DNA of 64,000 nucleotides from Panagrolaimus kolymaensis (GCA_028622995.1 JAJQJQ010000008.1:4092001-4156000), one strand, 5' to 3'; counted from the stretch's first letter, positions 39,099 through 50,474 are shown. A program made the numbers and translations. The notes: generated by a model not told the origin, from the sequence alone.

Positions 39099-39998
39099 TT
39101 AGTAAATTTGAACAAGAGGAGGATTTTCTCCTTTTTCTGCTTTCCAAGTTTCAAGCATATCTGCAACAGCCAAATCCAAAGCAGATTGATAAATTTCTGG
39201 ATTATTCATATTACAAAAAATTCTAAAATGTGATGAACCATTTGAATTCTTTTTAATAAAATTACATAAACGTAAAATAATATCCGTCGCTGCTGCTTCT
39301 TTTTCTGGAGTCAAATTATTTATGGATAAATTAAAATATTCGAATTTGGATTCAAAATTTAAAGAATTCATTTTATCGAAAATTTTTGAAGAAAAAGTTT
39401 GATTTTCACACAAATATCGAAATATTTTAAGTTTAGGAAGTTTTTCAATAATTTTATCCACAGAAATCATGGATCCACCATTTTCATTTCGAATGTTAAC
39501 ATTTTCCAACCAAAGAGATTTCATTTTTCTTCCATCACAAAAATGATTGAATTCATTGAAAGTTAAATTTTGGGTTTCATTATTTTCATTTTTTATTGTT
39601 AAATCTTCGAGATTGAATCGATAAATAAATTTTTGAATAAATTTTGGATTTTGACATGTCAAACTTTCTGTTAACCAATATTTAATATTATTAGTTAATG
39701 GAAGTCTTCGCTCTTTATTTTTTCGGTTAATTTTGAGATAATAAACTAAATAAATATTTCCATGTTCTTTGTCGATTCGTTCATAAACACTTTGTTTAAT
39801 AACAACAATTTTATTTTTGGCGAAAAAATATTTGCAACTTTTTTGAAGTTTTAAAAGTCCTTGAATCGAAAGTGATGGATGCTTGGAAATATAATGAATC
39901 AAGGTTGATGGAATACAGAAAGATTGGCGAATAAATGAATCGAATGTTGAAGGATTTAGAGGAGATTTGAAAGAATCCAAATCAAAGGCATCATTCAT
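39099..39998 (-). CDS. F-box-like family protein, copy 1 (class II, single exon)
   Basis: A single open frame of 299 residues starting MNDAFDLDSF. The N-terminal region (about 27-70) has a Leu/Pro-start helix pattern followed by LLKLQKSCKYFFAKNKIVVI, resembling an F-box and its conserved Leu-x-x-x-Cys-Lys-x-Phe. The remainder has short recurring motifs (YWLTESL, LTFNEFNHF, ISVDKIIEKLPKL) shared with the copies at 61.2 and 62.4 kb. F-box proteins normally recruit targets to SCF ubiquitin ligases through a C-terminal binding region, which here is divergent and unrecognised. The function is inferred from a weak resemblance. The frame is intact. Confidence 0.7.
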   Translation of the reverse strand: MNDAFDLDSFKSPLNPSTFDSFIRQSFCIPSTLIHYISKHPSLSIQGLLKLQKSCKYFFAKNKIVVIKQSVYERIDKEHGNIYLVYYLKINRKNKERRLPLTNNIKYWLTESLTCQNPKFIQKFIYRFNLEDLTIKNENNETQNLTFNEFNHFCDGRKMKSLWLENVNIRNENGGSMISVDKIIEKLPKLKIFRYLCENQTFSSKIFDKMNSLNFESKFEYFNLSINNLTPEKEAAATDIILRLCNFIKKNSNGSSHFRIFCNMNNPEIYQSALDLAVADMLETWKAEKGENPPLVQIY

Positions 39999-40802
39999 TT
40001 TATTTTAAAAACAAATTCAAAAAAATATAAAAGCAAACAAAACTGAATCAGTTTTTCAACTAAAGTTTGTGTTTTCTCATTTTTTGATGTTTTTTTTGAG
40101 GAGAAAAAATATACCACCTCCTTTTATTGTAGTATGTATGTTTATGTGTGGCCTCATTTCTAAAATGAGCAACAATAAAATATGTAATTATGTTTGTTTG
40201 TCCGTTGTTTCAAAACTATAAAGGAACGAGAGTTAATTGGTTTTAAAGATTTTTTTGACAGAGTGATGAATATCCTTGTTTTCATTTTTTATAATAACAA
40301 AATCTTTGGAATAATGGTTGAGTAAAAGTGTCTTTAAAAAATCAGAACAAACGATCAACATGAAATATCAAAAGTTTCACCTTTCGTTAATTACAAAAAA
40401 GTAGCAATGAGGAAAATAATGCAATAATTTTTTTTGACATTCTGAGAGAAAACCAATCAAACGCTTCAAAAAAGAAATTGCAAGGCTAGAGTTAAAAAAT
40501 AAATAAATTCAAACTAAAATTGATACCGAAGTTAAATGGGAAAAAAACGGAGCTTGATGAAGGAAAAAAGATATCCATCAGCAAATTCATCGGTAAATTA
40601 TCAATCACTCGTTCATTTTTTTGCGTGTAAAATAAGTTGAATCATTGCAACTTGCAAAGCCATTCAAAAAAAAGCTTTCCCATGTACGTTGGCCAAGAAG
40701 GCAAATTTGCATACGATCAAACCCTTTCAAAGTCTATAAAAGGCTCACTGGTTTTTGATTTTTCTTTCTATCATTCCATTGCTGCTTTTTTACATTTCAA
40801 CA
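39999..40802. other. Divergent intergenic region with a TATA box
   Basis: About 0.8 kb between the start of the minus-strand F-box-like gene and the start of the plus-strand secreted protein, so it should contain both promoters. Apart from the TATA box at 40,735, no distinct motif stands out. Confidence 0.6.
40735..40742 (+). promoter_or_regulatory. TATA box
   Basis: TATAAAAG lies 68 bases before the start codon of the secreted protein at 40,803, spacing compatible with a transcription start near 40,765 and a short leader. Confidence 0.6.
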
Positions 40803-41713
40803 ATGATGTCGATGATGAAGTTGCTTCCTTGGTTGATGTTATCCTGGTGCTTTGCTTTCATCATGTTTTCAAATGTTGCTTTGGTGGCTGGTGATGGAGA
40901 TCCACCCAAATGTGATCAGTTTAAAGCTGAAATTATTGGAACAACTGGAAACTTGATTCTTCAACATGGTCCATTTCGTTACGATGATTATTGTCATGAA
41001 AATGATAAATTATGCGTCATGTATGTCTGCAAGAAAGATGGTAAATACTGGTATGGTTCTGGCTGTCGTATGAGATTCCAAGGTGAAGATTGTGGTTTAA
41101 CTGACGAAGATGTAGCATCAGCTGAGAATGAAGTTGCTGGAACTTGTGGAATGTTTGGAACGGGAATTTATCAAGTTTGTGAAGGATTCGAGTGTGGTTT
41201 ACAGTTCAATGAATGTGTAAGTTATCTGTTTTATGGGTTTTCTTTTACATATTTACCTGTTTCATTTTTTAGGTTCGTAGCAAGCAAACTGAAGATCCTC
41301 CTTTAAGCATTGGTGATGGAATGACTTTGGACAAAATTCAACTTGATAATCATCTTGATCCAACTACAACACCTGTTCCTGAACCTGTAGAAGAAACAAC
41401 AACTCCAACTCCTGAACCTGAAAATGAAACAACAAAAAAACCACCTCCTGAACCTGAACAAGAAACAACAACTCCAACTCTTGAACCTGAAACTCCTCCA
41501 ATGCCAACAACAACTGATGTTCCAACAACAACAAGCGCTGCTCAACCAACAACAACCAAGGTACCAACAAAATCGTCAACTGAAAAGAAGAAACCTATTA
41601 AGTCAGATCCTGCTGAATCTACTACAACAACTGCTGGAGCAAAAGAAAACTTTACCATCTTGAAATTATCTGCTGCTATCATCTTCTGTGCTTTTGGTTT
41701 AGCATTTGCTTAA
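40803..41713 (+). CDS. Secreted Cys-rich, Thr/Pro-rich, probably GPI-anchored protein
   Basis: Two exons (40803-41216 and 41273-41713) encode 284 residues. A signal peptide (MMSMMKLLPWLMLSWCFAF onward) is followed by an ectodomain with ten cysteines (about residues 35-139) and then a Thr/Pro/Glu-rich stalk with repeats such as TTTPTPEPENETT. The C-terminus is a hydrophobic tail (LSAAIIFCAFGLAFA). That tail, with no charged residues after it, suggests GPI attachment, and the stalk suggests O-glycosylation. I do not recognise the Cys-rich domain. A cuticle, gut-lumen or surface-coat role is possible. The start is the first of two adjacent ATGs after the TATA box; the second is two codons on. 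Confidence 0.82.
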
Positions 41714-41773
41714 TGTTTCTTTTGGTCTTTAATTTTGTCTCTTATATGTAATTTTTGTATGTAATAATGATTA

Positions 41774-41779
41774 AATAAA
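41774..41779 (+). terminator. Poly(A) signal of the secreted protein gene
   Basis: AATAAA lies 61 bases past the stop codon of the secreted protein. Confidence 0.6.
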
Positions 41780-42019
41780 GAATGAAATAACAAAACTATG
41801 TGTTTATAAATGAGCATCGAATCCCATGGTTTTAAGCATATTTGAAGTTACTTTCAATCCTAGAAATAGTCGCTTTGCGGTTTTCTCGTTTGTCATAATG
41901 ATTGAAAAGTTGAATGCATTCATTAGCGCTTTGATTTGAGAATTGTTGAATCAATGCTTACCGATTTTTATCAGATGTAATAATAAACGAATGTACTTAC
42001 ATGCATAAACTCAAAGCAT

Positions 42020-42202
42020 TTAAACATAGTTTTTTAACAAACAAAATACTAAAAATATGCCGCAGAATAAAATGGCAACAGCGTTAACCTTTAAATAAAT
42101 CAGCAAATGTGTTTCGTTTTTATTAGGATTTAATGAAGTCAAGGAGAACTCTCTGGTTATCAACTGCGGATTCTCTCTATCTTCACCATGGTCGTTGTTC
42201 AT
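42020..42202 (-). CDS. Possible small single-pass membrane protein
   Basis: A 60-residue frame with a hydrophilic N-terminal half (MNNDHGEDRENPQ at the start) and one strong hydrophobic segment (VNAVAILFCGIFLVFCLL, about 39-56). The mixed composition looks more protein-like than most chance frames in this AT-rich DNA. I recognise no family, and it could be one exon of something larger or noise. Confidence 0.25.
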   Translation of the reverse strand: MNNDHGEDRENPQLITREFSLTSLNPNKNETHLLIYLKVNAVAILFCGIFLVFCLLKNYV

Positions 42203-42360
42203 TCAACTCAATAGCGGCAATTGACTTAAAGTTTACTTTCTAATATTGTTTTGTCTGCTGCGACTAAGTAAACCAAATTGAGGATGATTTAGACGAGATA
42301 TGAAAGAAACCAAATCAACAACACTATTTTTGGAAAAGGAAAATCGTAAAAAATCCGAAA

Positions 42361-42492
42361 ATGCAAAAATTCAATCAATTTTTGAAATTAGCTTTGATTA
42401 TCGCTTTTATAATAACAACTTCATTTTTGTTGAGCAAAAAAATCGATGAATTGTATGAATGCATTAAATATATGGATATGTTAAAAAGGTAA
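42361..42492 (+). CDS. Possible 43-residue membrane peptide or first exon
   Basis: The frame starts MQKFNQFLKL, has a hydrophobic segment (about 9-25) and ends YMDMLKR. The last codons read AGG|TAA, where GTAAAG could also be a splice donor. In that case this would be a first exon, but I find no downstream exon before the opposing BTB gene. No family is recognised. Confidence 0.22.
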   Translation: MQKFNQFLKLALIIAFIITTSFLLSKKIDELYECIKYMDMLKR

Positions 42493-42631
42493 AGCGAACT
42501 TTGCTATAGCTATTGTAATTTTTATGTACAAGTTTACCGAAGTAATATTTTATTTACAAACAAAAAAGAAAAACAAAACACGAAAAAAGTATATGATAAG
42601 AAATTCAAACAAAAAGTAAAAAAAAAGGTTA

Positions 42632-43735
42632 TTAAAATTGAAGGCGAGCAAACAAAGATTCAAAATTCAAAGCATCCTTCAAGTAAGCACCAGAATTCTT
42701 CCATAAAGTAATCATTCTTGTAGCTTCTTCATCATCATGAACTTCGGCAATTTCAAGTCGATCAGAAGCATTTTCATTAGATAAAGTGTGGATTATTAAA
42801 CGAAGAGTAAAATTCTAAAAATGAATATTGTAACATTTAGGTAACAGAGAAAAAACAAACCATAAAACTTTGACTTTGATATTTTCTTGCAAGTTTGTAA
42901 AGTTCAACTTCGCAGTTGGATGTATCTTTAACGAAATCAGTTTCAAAGTATTCAATCATTTTTTGTACGGTTTCAGCATCAAAGTCGATAATGACCATAC
43001 GATTTTCCTTTGCTTCTTCGAAGTTATTTGATGAAAGCATTGCATCGAAAACTGGTGATCGAGCTTGGAGGATGATCTTCTTAACCTAAAAAAAATAATG
43101 TATAAACTATGAACACACTTCAATAAAGGAAACATACCTTGAATTCTTGTCCATCACATTCAATAACGAAATCTTCATTGTGTTCTTGATCAATAAAAGC
43201 AAGCAAAGTTTCTTTGGAACACTCTTTGATTGAATGAGTTTCACCACCAAATGCAATAGTTTCGCCTTGAATTGAAGCCAAACACTCGCGTAAATCTTCA
43301 TCAAGAGTATTTTGTTTGTCAGGAGTATAGTAGACGTCTCTCCAAAGGCTAGCAACATAATTAAAGTCTGGTGAATCAATGGAGTAAACTATAAAGAGAC
43401 AAAAAAGGGTTTAAAGTAAATAATGATATTATATAAGTAAACATACCATGGGATCGTAAAGGTCTCCATTCACCATTTAGCCACTGTTCCACCCGATATT
43501 TTTCGGTATCAAGATGATATAAAGTTGGAGCAAGTTTACGAATTAAACGAAGTTGAATTTTGACACGTTCATTGGTGACAGGATGAGATACATGATGTTC
43601 AGGACTGTAAAAATAATTTTGATTTATCAAATTACAAAAAGCTTGCTTGTTGAAAAATGAAAGAAGTTTTGTTGGAGAAAAACTAAAATAGTTTTGAATG
43701 TTTTCCCGCTTTACCGTATTACGTGAAAGCTTCAT
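42632..43735 (-). CDS. BTB-domain protein (MATH-BTB like)
   Basis: Four exons (43735-43447, 43388-43138, 43085-42861, 42814-42632) encode 315 residues. The BTB core is clear: DFVIECDGQEFKVKKIILQ then ARSPVFDAML (about 166-194), followed by DFDAETVQKMIEYFETD and a C-terminal helical region ending in FARLQF. The N-terminal half (about 60-150, with PLRSHG then VYSIDSPDF) has the position of a MATH domain but is too divergent to call firmly. BTB proteins of this type are usually substrate adaptors for CUL3 ubiquitin ligases. The ATG chosen is the first in the open frame; a TTG one codon earlier is not a likely start. The intron phases all agree. Confidence 0.85.
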
Positions 43736-44233
43736 CAATGAATGTTCGTTTCAAGAAGCAGCCGCTTTTTTAAATGACGATAGTATACTATTAATAAATC
43801 ATGCATTTATTATTTTTTAATTTAAAGTTTGTCTCATAATCAAATAACCTATGTAATGATACATATGTACTAAACAATGGAAATGAATGTGTGGTCTTTA
43901 TTTTGGTACATAAATTAAATTTTTTATTTGTTGCTGTAATTATTGTCGTAGTCACGTATAAAATAAATACCATATTTTCATCTAAATTTTTTTTAAAGGT
44001 TGGAGCAAAAGGAAGAACAAAACTCGGTAAAATAGAAAGCAAAATGAAAGTTTCATTTTATAACATTCACTGACACCAATGATACTGAGAGATGGTTAAT
44101 TATGGTTTATTTAGTTCAAACATGTTTCATCAGAAAAAAGTTTTATTCCTTCCAATTTTACAAACATTTTTTTAAAGTGAATAAATAATTTTTAAGTGAA
44201 AAAATATTACAAAACTACACACCCATAAAATAG
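43736..44233. other. Intergenic region
   Basis: About 0.5 kb upstream of the BTB gene and downstream of the next minus-strand gene. AT-rich; open frames on both strands overlap each other and have no domain. I see nothing specific. Confidence 0.6.
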
Positions 44234-46242
44234 TTAATAAGGATAATACCTATCAGTGAATTTTTTAACAAATTCTTCCAAAGCTTTTTTGCACGGTTTT
44301 AAAACACATCCACAGCAAATTGTTGATTTACATTTAGTGCAAATAACAAAAGCGGGGATTCCAGTGTTTGATAATTCACCTTTTATGGCTGGAAGAGGGA
44401 CATTAGGTTGCTCAATTCTGCACGTACGACATGGAACTCGAAGTCGGGCATCATTAAGGAGATCAGAATGCATAAGTTCATTTGAACGATATTTTGCTAC
44501 CGCTTCTCGAATTAATTCAGCTAAACCTGGCACTTCCATGGTTCTTCGATCCACGGTTGTTATTCCTCGAGCAACAATTGCTTCAAGAAGTCGAATTCTG
44601 AAGGAAAAAAAATTGATATAAAAACGTTCCATTTTTATTGCCAAAAACTCAATCTTTTTTTAAGCTAAAAACTTTTACTAACTTTGTTGGTTGAGTCAAT
44701 CCATCGATATAACTTGAAACAATAAAACTGCATAAATCATCAGTAGAAATTTTTGGGTCATCTAAACTCATTCGAGCAATAAAAAGTTCACATGCAAGTT
44801 TCAGCTTTCCAACTTTAAATTTATTTGATAATCGACTGAGTGAACGAAATGTTGAAACTTCAACGGGTTTTGGAAACATTCCAAGCTCATATGGGCATAA
44901 AACTTTTGCCATTTCTAATACTTCTGGAAATGAAATGTCATCTCGTTGCATTTCAACGCATTTTCGTTTTCCTTAAAGAATAAATTATCGTTAATTAGAA
45001 TGGTAGTTTGAAGAATAAAAAAGATATATGTACCTGCGACAAGTTCACGCGCAAGGAAATTTGTAAATATGGGTGATAAATCTTGAGCAAATTGTGGATC
45101 CACATAAATTGAACGACCACTAACTCGAATTTGAAGTGGACGAGATGGATCAGGTTGGGTGAAATCAATCTGTAAAAATTGATGGAATTAAGTATTCACT
45201 AAATGGATAAAAAATTCTTGAAAATAAAATAATCAAAAGAAAAATTTCATAAAAGCCTCATTTTTACGATAGCGATGCTAATCAACTTGGTCAATTTTTT
45301 TTTTGCAAATTTGCGATCATCATCAATCAATCAAAATCACCTCCAATTTGTGGCTGATGATAATTAGCAATAAATAAAGCAATGCAAATGTTTTTTAGGG
45401 ATACAAATTTTGTAGTTTAATTGGGATGTTTAAAAGCAGCAAAGAAAAGGACTATTCAAAATGTTTGAAAAAAGTAATTTTTTTTAATAAATTCTAAAAC
45501 TTACTTCAGTATTAAATGGAGCAAAATCTTCATCCATTCTCATTAAACTTATTTCTTCTGGAAATGAATGAAATTTTGTTGAAGAAGTTGAATCGTCATT
45601 CCTAATAATAGATGAAGAAAGGTTATAATTTTTATTATTATTTATTAAACTTTGTTGTTGCTGCTGAAATGACGATGAAGAAGAATGACGACATTGCGCT
45701 GCTGCTTGAGCTTGTTGTTGCTGCTTTTCATAATGTAATCGTTGTAAGAAATTTTGTTGGCTATTTGATAGATGTAAGCTACTACCATTATTAATGCTAG
45801 AGGCAGCAGGGGCAATAGAATTGCTTCCACTATTATTGCTATGAAAACTTTCAATAGAAATTTTTGGAATTGAATGCAATGAATCCGCCGTCCTTTGCGA
45901 AGACGATGATGTAAAATATCTTTCATTCGTCGTTGATGGTTGAGCTGTTTGTGGAATTTGTGGTGGTTGTTGAGGAATTATTCCTTTCCATGGTGAAGCT
46001 TGATTTTGTTGAGAATAAACTAATTCAGGGGTTAATAAAATTTTGGTTGGATCTATTGGATGATGATGGTGATGATGAGGATGATAAGAATTCGAAAAAA
46101 TTAAAGGTGAAAGTGATTTAGGCGGAGAATGTATTCGTAAATGATGGGGTCTCCTCACTCGATTTAATCGATGATGATTAGGGGATGGTGAATTACCAAC
46201 AGGTCGAAGAGGATGTGGTTGATCAATAGATAATGATGGCAT
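44234..46242 (-). CDS. Large BTB protein with disordered N-terminus and C-terminal Cys cluster
   Basis: Four exons (46242-45505, 45169-45034, 44971-44683, 44597-44234) encode 508 residues. The first 240 or so are low-complexity, with a His run (HPHHHHHHP), Gln runs and Ser-rich stretches. A BTB-like domain follows (about 247-360), with IRVSGRSIYVDPQFAQDLSP and later SFPEVLEMAKVLCPYE. The C-terminal part (about 390-508) carries CRTC, CTKC and CCGC clusters with a final CKKAL, suggesting a zinc-binding fold. Role unknown; BTB plus a zinc-binding tail suggests protein recruitment, perhaps to a ubiquitin ligase. A T-rich AG lies 6 bases before the ATG. The intron between exons 1 and 2 (335 bp) is longer than the local norm. 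Confidence 0.82.
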
Positions 46243-46248
46243 TTGGAT

Positions 46249-46260
46249 CTAAAAAAATGT
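46249..46260 (-). promoter_or_regulatory. Candidate spliced-leader acceptor of the large BTB gene
   Basis: ATTTTTTTAG on the minus strand ends 6 bases before the start codon of the large BTB gene. Such a short leader is typical of trans-spliced nematode genes. An upstream non-coding exon is the alternative. Confidence 0.4.
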
Positions 46261-47296
46261 TGGAATAATAAAAAACGAGAGGGTAATTATTACAACAACA
46301 AAAAAAAATTCTAGTTAACGTAAAGGCTAAACCTAAAACAAAAATACAACAACAACAAAAATTCTGTTGATCAAAATAAAAAACTCTTTACAAGATTGGT
46401 AGGTATAAATTATTGAACACCCAACTTTCATCTCAAATATCTAACCAAAATTTCTCTTTTTCCGTTTTAAAATACACCTATCCTATTACCGATACTAATA
46501 AACAAAAACGTGCAACCCAAAAATTTAAAAAAAAAGAATCAATGGTTTCCAAATAAAGAAGCAGTGTTATTGCTGTTGGTGCATACATAACATAATCATT
46601 AAAACCCCAATTCAAAGATAGAAGAAAGAAAAAAACGATAATAAAATCCAATGTTTTTCTTTCTTTCAATTTTTTTTTGCAAAAAAAATAAAGAAAAGAG
46701 GAAGAAAAAACCGATGGCCATGGCCATTCATCGCTGCTGTTGCTGCTGTCGTTGCTCTTCTTTTTTTCCATACATATTATTGTTTTGATTTGAGACGAAC
46801 CACGTTAGTTTCACATGAACTCAAACTAATTAAATGAATGGAGTGGAGATTGATCGATGAAAGAAAAAGAAAAAAAATAACACCTCCCAAAAAGTTATGT
46901 AATTAGTTTAATGATTTTAAGTTTAGATCTTTGGGTGTTCGAAAAAAGAACGAAGAAGCTATAAAAATCTTGAAAATGGAAAACAAGAAAAGTTTTCAAA
47001 TTTTATTCATACATAATTTCATGTTCATCACCTTTTTTTGTTGAATTCTGAACGTTAAAAAACAACCGAAGAAACAACAACCGAGATTTAACTGAATTTG
47101 GAAATATGCATTTTTTTCTCTCTCGCTTGCTTTTTAATTAATCAAAATTATTTTTTCGATTAATGTTTGATTATTTTTAGCAACAAGATGAATAATAATT
47201 ACATATAAACAAAAAATTATTTTTTTTATTAAACTAAAAACATTTCATTAAAAAAATAAACATTTCAACTGCAAAAATTTTCAATCAAAGCTTTTT
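46261..47296. other. Intergenic region between the large BTB gene and ADH
   Basis: About 1 kb of AT-rich DNA with A-tracts and GCTGTTGCTGCTGTCG near 46,735. It holds the upstream region of the BTB gene and the 3' end of the dehydrogenase gene, with a minus-strand AATAAA at 47,225-47,230. The 97-codon frame at 46,478-46,771 has no domain. Confidence 0.6.
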
Positions 47297-48525
47297 TTAT
47301 TTCGAAGTATCTAAAACAACTCTGCCTTTTATTTCACCTTTATTAATTCGTTCTAAAACACCAGAAAGTTCAGATAAACCTCGAACTTCGATGGGAATAT
47401 CAATTTTTCCTTTAGCAAAAATATTTACAGCTTCCTTGAAATCTTGTCGATTTCCAAGTGTTGTGCCTTTGATAGTTAAATGTCGTCCAATAATATCGAG
47501 TAAATCCGCTTTGAATTGGGTCTTTGATGGAACTCCAATAGCAACCACGGTGCCTGAATCTCGAACATAATTAATGGCTTCTTCAAAAGCTGCAGCGGAA
47601 TTAGCAACTGTCATAACTGCATGAGGGCCACGATTATTTGAAATTTCTCGAACTCGTTTAACGAGATCGGGTTTAGAAGCATCGATGTAATGATCAGCTC
47701 CAAGCTTTTTACAATGTTCAGCTTTTTCTTCGCCAAGGTCAATGGCAATAACTTCAAAGCCTTTGATTTTGGCAAATTGAATAGCGAAGGAACCAAGACC
47801 ACCTGAAGCTCCAGAAATGGCAACTATTTCACCTGCAATACATCCAGTTTCTTTGAGGCCTTTATAAACTGTGACTCCCTGAAATTTAATTTTATAACTA
47901 AAGTCTTGGAAATTTTTGGAAAGGCGAGTTACTTACAGCACACATAAGTGGAGCAGCTCTTTTCAAATCAACATGTTTTGGTAATCGAACGGCTTCACTT
48001 TCGGCTACGGTAATATATTCTTGGAAAGTTCCAAATTTTGAAACAATGCATTCAGTTTGATTTTCACATTTATTATCTCTTCCAGAAATATGACAATTTT
48101 CACATACTCCACAAATTCGATTAACCATCTAAAAAAGTTTTTAGTATTAATTTTCGCTATAGAAAAAACTTTTTCTGTCGAGTTTCTTAACGAAAGTTAA
48201 AAATTCTAAACAATTTTTACCAGTGTTTTTTGAAACTTACTTTAATTCCAACTTTATCACCAATTTTAAAAGTTTTAACTTTTTCACCCATTGCTACAAC
48301 TTCTCCAGCACCTTCATGTCCAGCAACCATGGGAACTTTCATTTGAAAAGTATGTAAACCATTTTCCATAAAGCAAACATCCGTGTGACAAACTCCGGTA
48401 TAAAGAATGTGGACCAAAACTTCATCGGGTTTTGGTTGAGGCACATCAATTTCTTGAAGTTTTACATTAATACCAAATTCAGTAATTATTTGAGCCTTTT
48501 GCTTTTTTGGAACAACACCACTCAT
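47297..48525 (-). CDS. Zinc-dependent alcohol dehydrogenase (SODH/ADH type)
   Basis: Three exons (48525-48241, 48128-47937, 47878-47297) encode 352 residues, the usual length of the family. Catalytic zinc ligands are Cys46 (GVCHTD), His70 (GHEGAG) and Cys158 (LMCAG). Structural zinc cysteines are 101, 104, 107 and 115 (RICGVCENCHISGRDNKC). The cofactor-binding GASGGLG (about 181-187) and an Asp after the second strand (VIAIDLGEEKAE) suggest NAD+ rather than NADP+. The overall pattern is closest to the yeast-type tetrameric alcohol dehydrogenases, which include C. elegans SODH-1. The enzyme is cytosolic and oxidises short alcohols. All key residues are present. A candidate trans-splice acceptor lies 33 bases upstream of the ATG. 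Confidence 0.93.
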
Positions 48526-48558
48526 TTTTAAAAGTAAAAAAACCAAAACCAAGAACTT

Positions 48559-48570
48559 CTGCAAAAAAAA
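48559..48570 (-). promoter_or_regulatory. Candidate spliced-leader acceptor of ADH
   Basis: TTTTTTTTGCAG on the minus strand ends 33 bases before the ADH start codon, a good acceptor with no visible partner exon upstream. Confidence 0.42.
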
Positions 48571-49127
48571 GAAAAGAAAGAAAGTGAAAGTGATAGACCG
48601 CGTTTGTTGATTTGAGTTTGGTAATAATAGTGATGGGTCAAAATTAATGACGGCGATAAGAAGAAAAAAATGAAAAAAACTAAAGAAAAACGTTTTGGTT
48701 TATGATCGAATGGGAATTAGGTGTTTGTACTAGTTGTTATGAGTTTTTGTAGTCAATAACCTTTTTTTGACTAGATTTGATCGAACAAAAAAAAAAGTGA
48801 CCTTCGAATAAACAATTTATTTTCATAATTGATTTTTGCATCAAAGAAAAAAAATATATGCAAAGGCAAGGATTGTTAAAACTAAAAAAAAACAAGTTTC
48901 GAAACTATTCTTTTACAAAAAATTAATTTTCAATCAATGAGAATCTGGCAAACAAGCAGCATCCATATTTTTATTCGACCTTTTTATGCATAAAGCTTGC
49001 CTTCAAGTTGTTTATCCTTACTCAAAAACAATCATAAAAAAGCATTCGAAAAATGGAAAGAGAAATTTTCTTCTAATCATTATAAGCAAAAAATTTTGCT
49101 GCTGTCACATCTCTCCTTGGTTTGCTA
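48571..49127. other. Divergent promoter region
   Basis: About 0.55 kb between ADH (minus) and F-box-like copy 2 (plus), which run away from each other. It is AT-rich with A-tracts, and no specific site is recognisable. Confidence 0.55.
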
Positions 49128-50117
49128 ATGGATAATTATAAGCCTCTTATGGTCCTTTCTTCCAATAAAAATGATTTAAATCAAGTTACTTCCAATCCAT
49201 ATGAAAATTGGAAGCATCAAAACTTTCCATTCCCATATTTTATTATTGAATATATTTCTAAAACTACGAAACATCAAATTTATCAAAAACTCACAAAAAC
49301 TTGCAAATATTTTCAAGCAAAAGAAAAGAAAATTTTGGTTAAAGAATTATGTTTTTTGGGATCGGAAAATTTTAATGATAATCATTATATTAATATTTCC
49401 GCTAAAAATAATAATATCTCAAATTTATGGATAACAAATACCTTAATTTGCAATGGAAGGCCTTCATCATTATCTAATCATAATTCAATTGAAACCTTTA
49501 TTCAAAAAACTATATATAAATGCGATGCTAAAATTATAAATTTATGGAATCAAAAATTAACTTTAAAAGAATTTGATTTTTTGGTAAATCCAAATTTTGT
49601 TGAACAATTTAAAATTACAGGTTCAAAAATTTTAAAACCTGATGGTGGCAATTATTTAGTTGTGGAAGAAATTATAGAAAAAATACCAAACGCTGTAATA
49701 ATTGAGTAAGTTTTGTAATAAAAAAAATTTTAAGATTCGACACGGACCTTTAAGTAATAGATCATTATTTTTTGTTTCTAGCTTGTATGACATTCCATTC
49801 TCTTCAAAGACATCACAAAATTTATTATCTTCAAATCATAAAGTTAAAATTCAAAGTTTTTCTTTATACGCAGTTCCCAATGATTTTGATATTCCAAGTT
49901 ATTGTAAATTTATCGATGTTAGTTAGTTATCTTTTAAAAAATCCAAGTTTTTTAATTAGAAAAATTTCAGAAAAATTCTGCACGTAGATGTCAATTTTGG
50001 ATGACTTACAAAACAAATAATCAAGAAATTATTGATTCAACTTCAAAAGCTTTAAAAACTCTTCATGATTCATGGGACGAATCTCGTCGTAAAGCTTCTC
50101 TACTTCGGTGTTATTGA
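49128..50117 (+). CDS. F-box-like family protein, copy 2 (class I, three exons)
   Basis: Three exons (49128-49705, 49782-49917, 49971-50117) encode 286 residues starting MDNYKPLMVL. The N-terminal FPFPYFIIEYISKTT then LTKTCKYFQAKEKKILVKEL matches the F-box-like pattern of the other copies. The middle has FWITNTL-like and LTLKEFDFLVNPNF motifs. The last two exons encode a helical tail (LHDSWDESRRKASLLRCY). It is closely related to the broken copy at 54.8 kb and shares its exon structure, whereas the class II copies have a single exon. Intact. The function is inferred only from the F-box resemblance. Confidence 0.75.
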
Positions 50118-50474
50118 TCATTTTTTTGTTTGTGTGCAAACTAAATAAATGTCCTTTTTTGCATCAAAACTTTTTTAAAGCATCTTACAAAAAATTTCAT
50201 TTGTGATTGTTTTGAAACTTGATTCAACCATAAAATTTTCAAATTTCTCAAACTTGCAATAATTTTTTTTAAACCTAAACTCTTTCACATGCCTTTGCTC
50301 ATTCTTGCGCGATTATGCAAAATTTTCTTCTTTTGCCAAAAAACAGTCATTTCTTTTTCTTCCTTCAAAATGTTAGTTTTGAACATTTCCATTTTTTTTT
50401 CTTTCAAGCAGCTGTTGTTGTTGCTGCGTGTTTTTTTGTTTTGTTTTCAAGTTTCAACAATAAAATAAAGAAAA
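50118..50474. other. Intergenic region before the esterase
   Basis: About 0.36 kb of T-rich DNA with a CAGCTGTTGTTGTTGCTGCG stretch near 50,408. It should hold the 3' UTR of F-box-like copy 2 and the promoter of the esterase. No other feature is visible. Confidence 0.55.

Larger units (their letters stand above)
41780..42631. other. Intergenic region with two tiny divergent frames
   Basis: About 0.85 kb between the secreted-protein gene and the stop of the BTB gene at 42,632. Two short frames with a membrane-helix pattern point away from each other at 42,020-42,202 (minus) and 42,361-42,492 (plus) and are listed separately. Nothing else stands out. Confidence 0.5.

Noticed and set aside
41303..41579. 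Frames opposite and within the Thr/Pro stalk of the secreted protein
   Set aside because: They are shadows of the repetitive ACA/CCT codons of the real exon.
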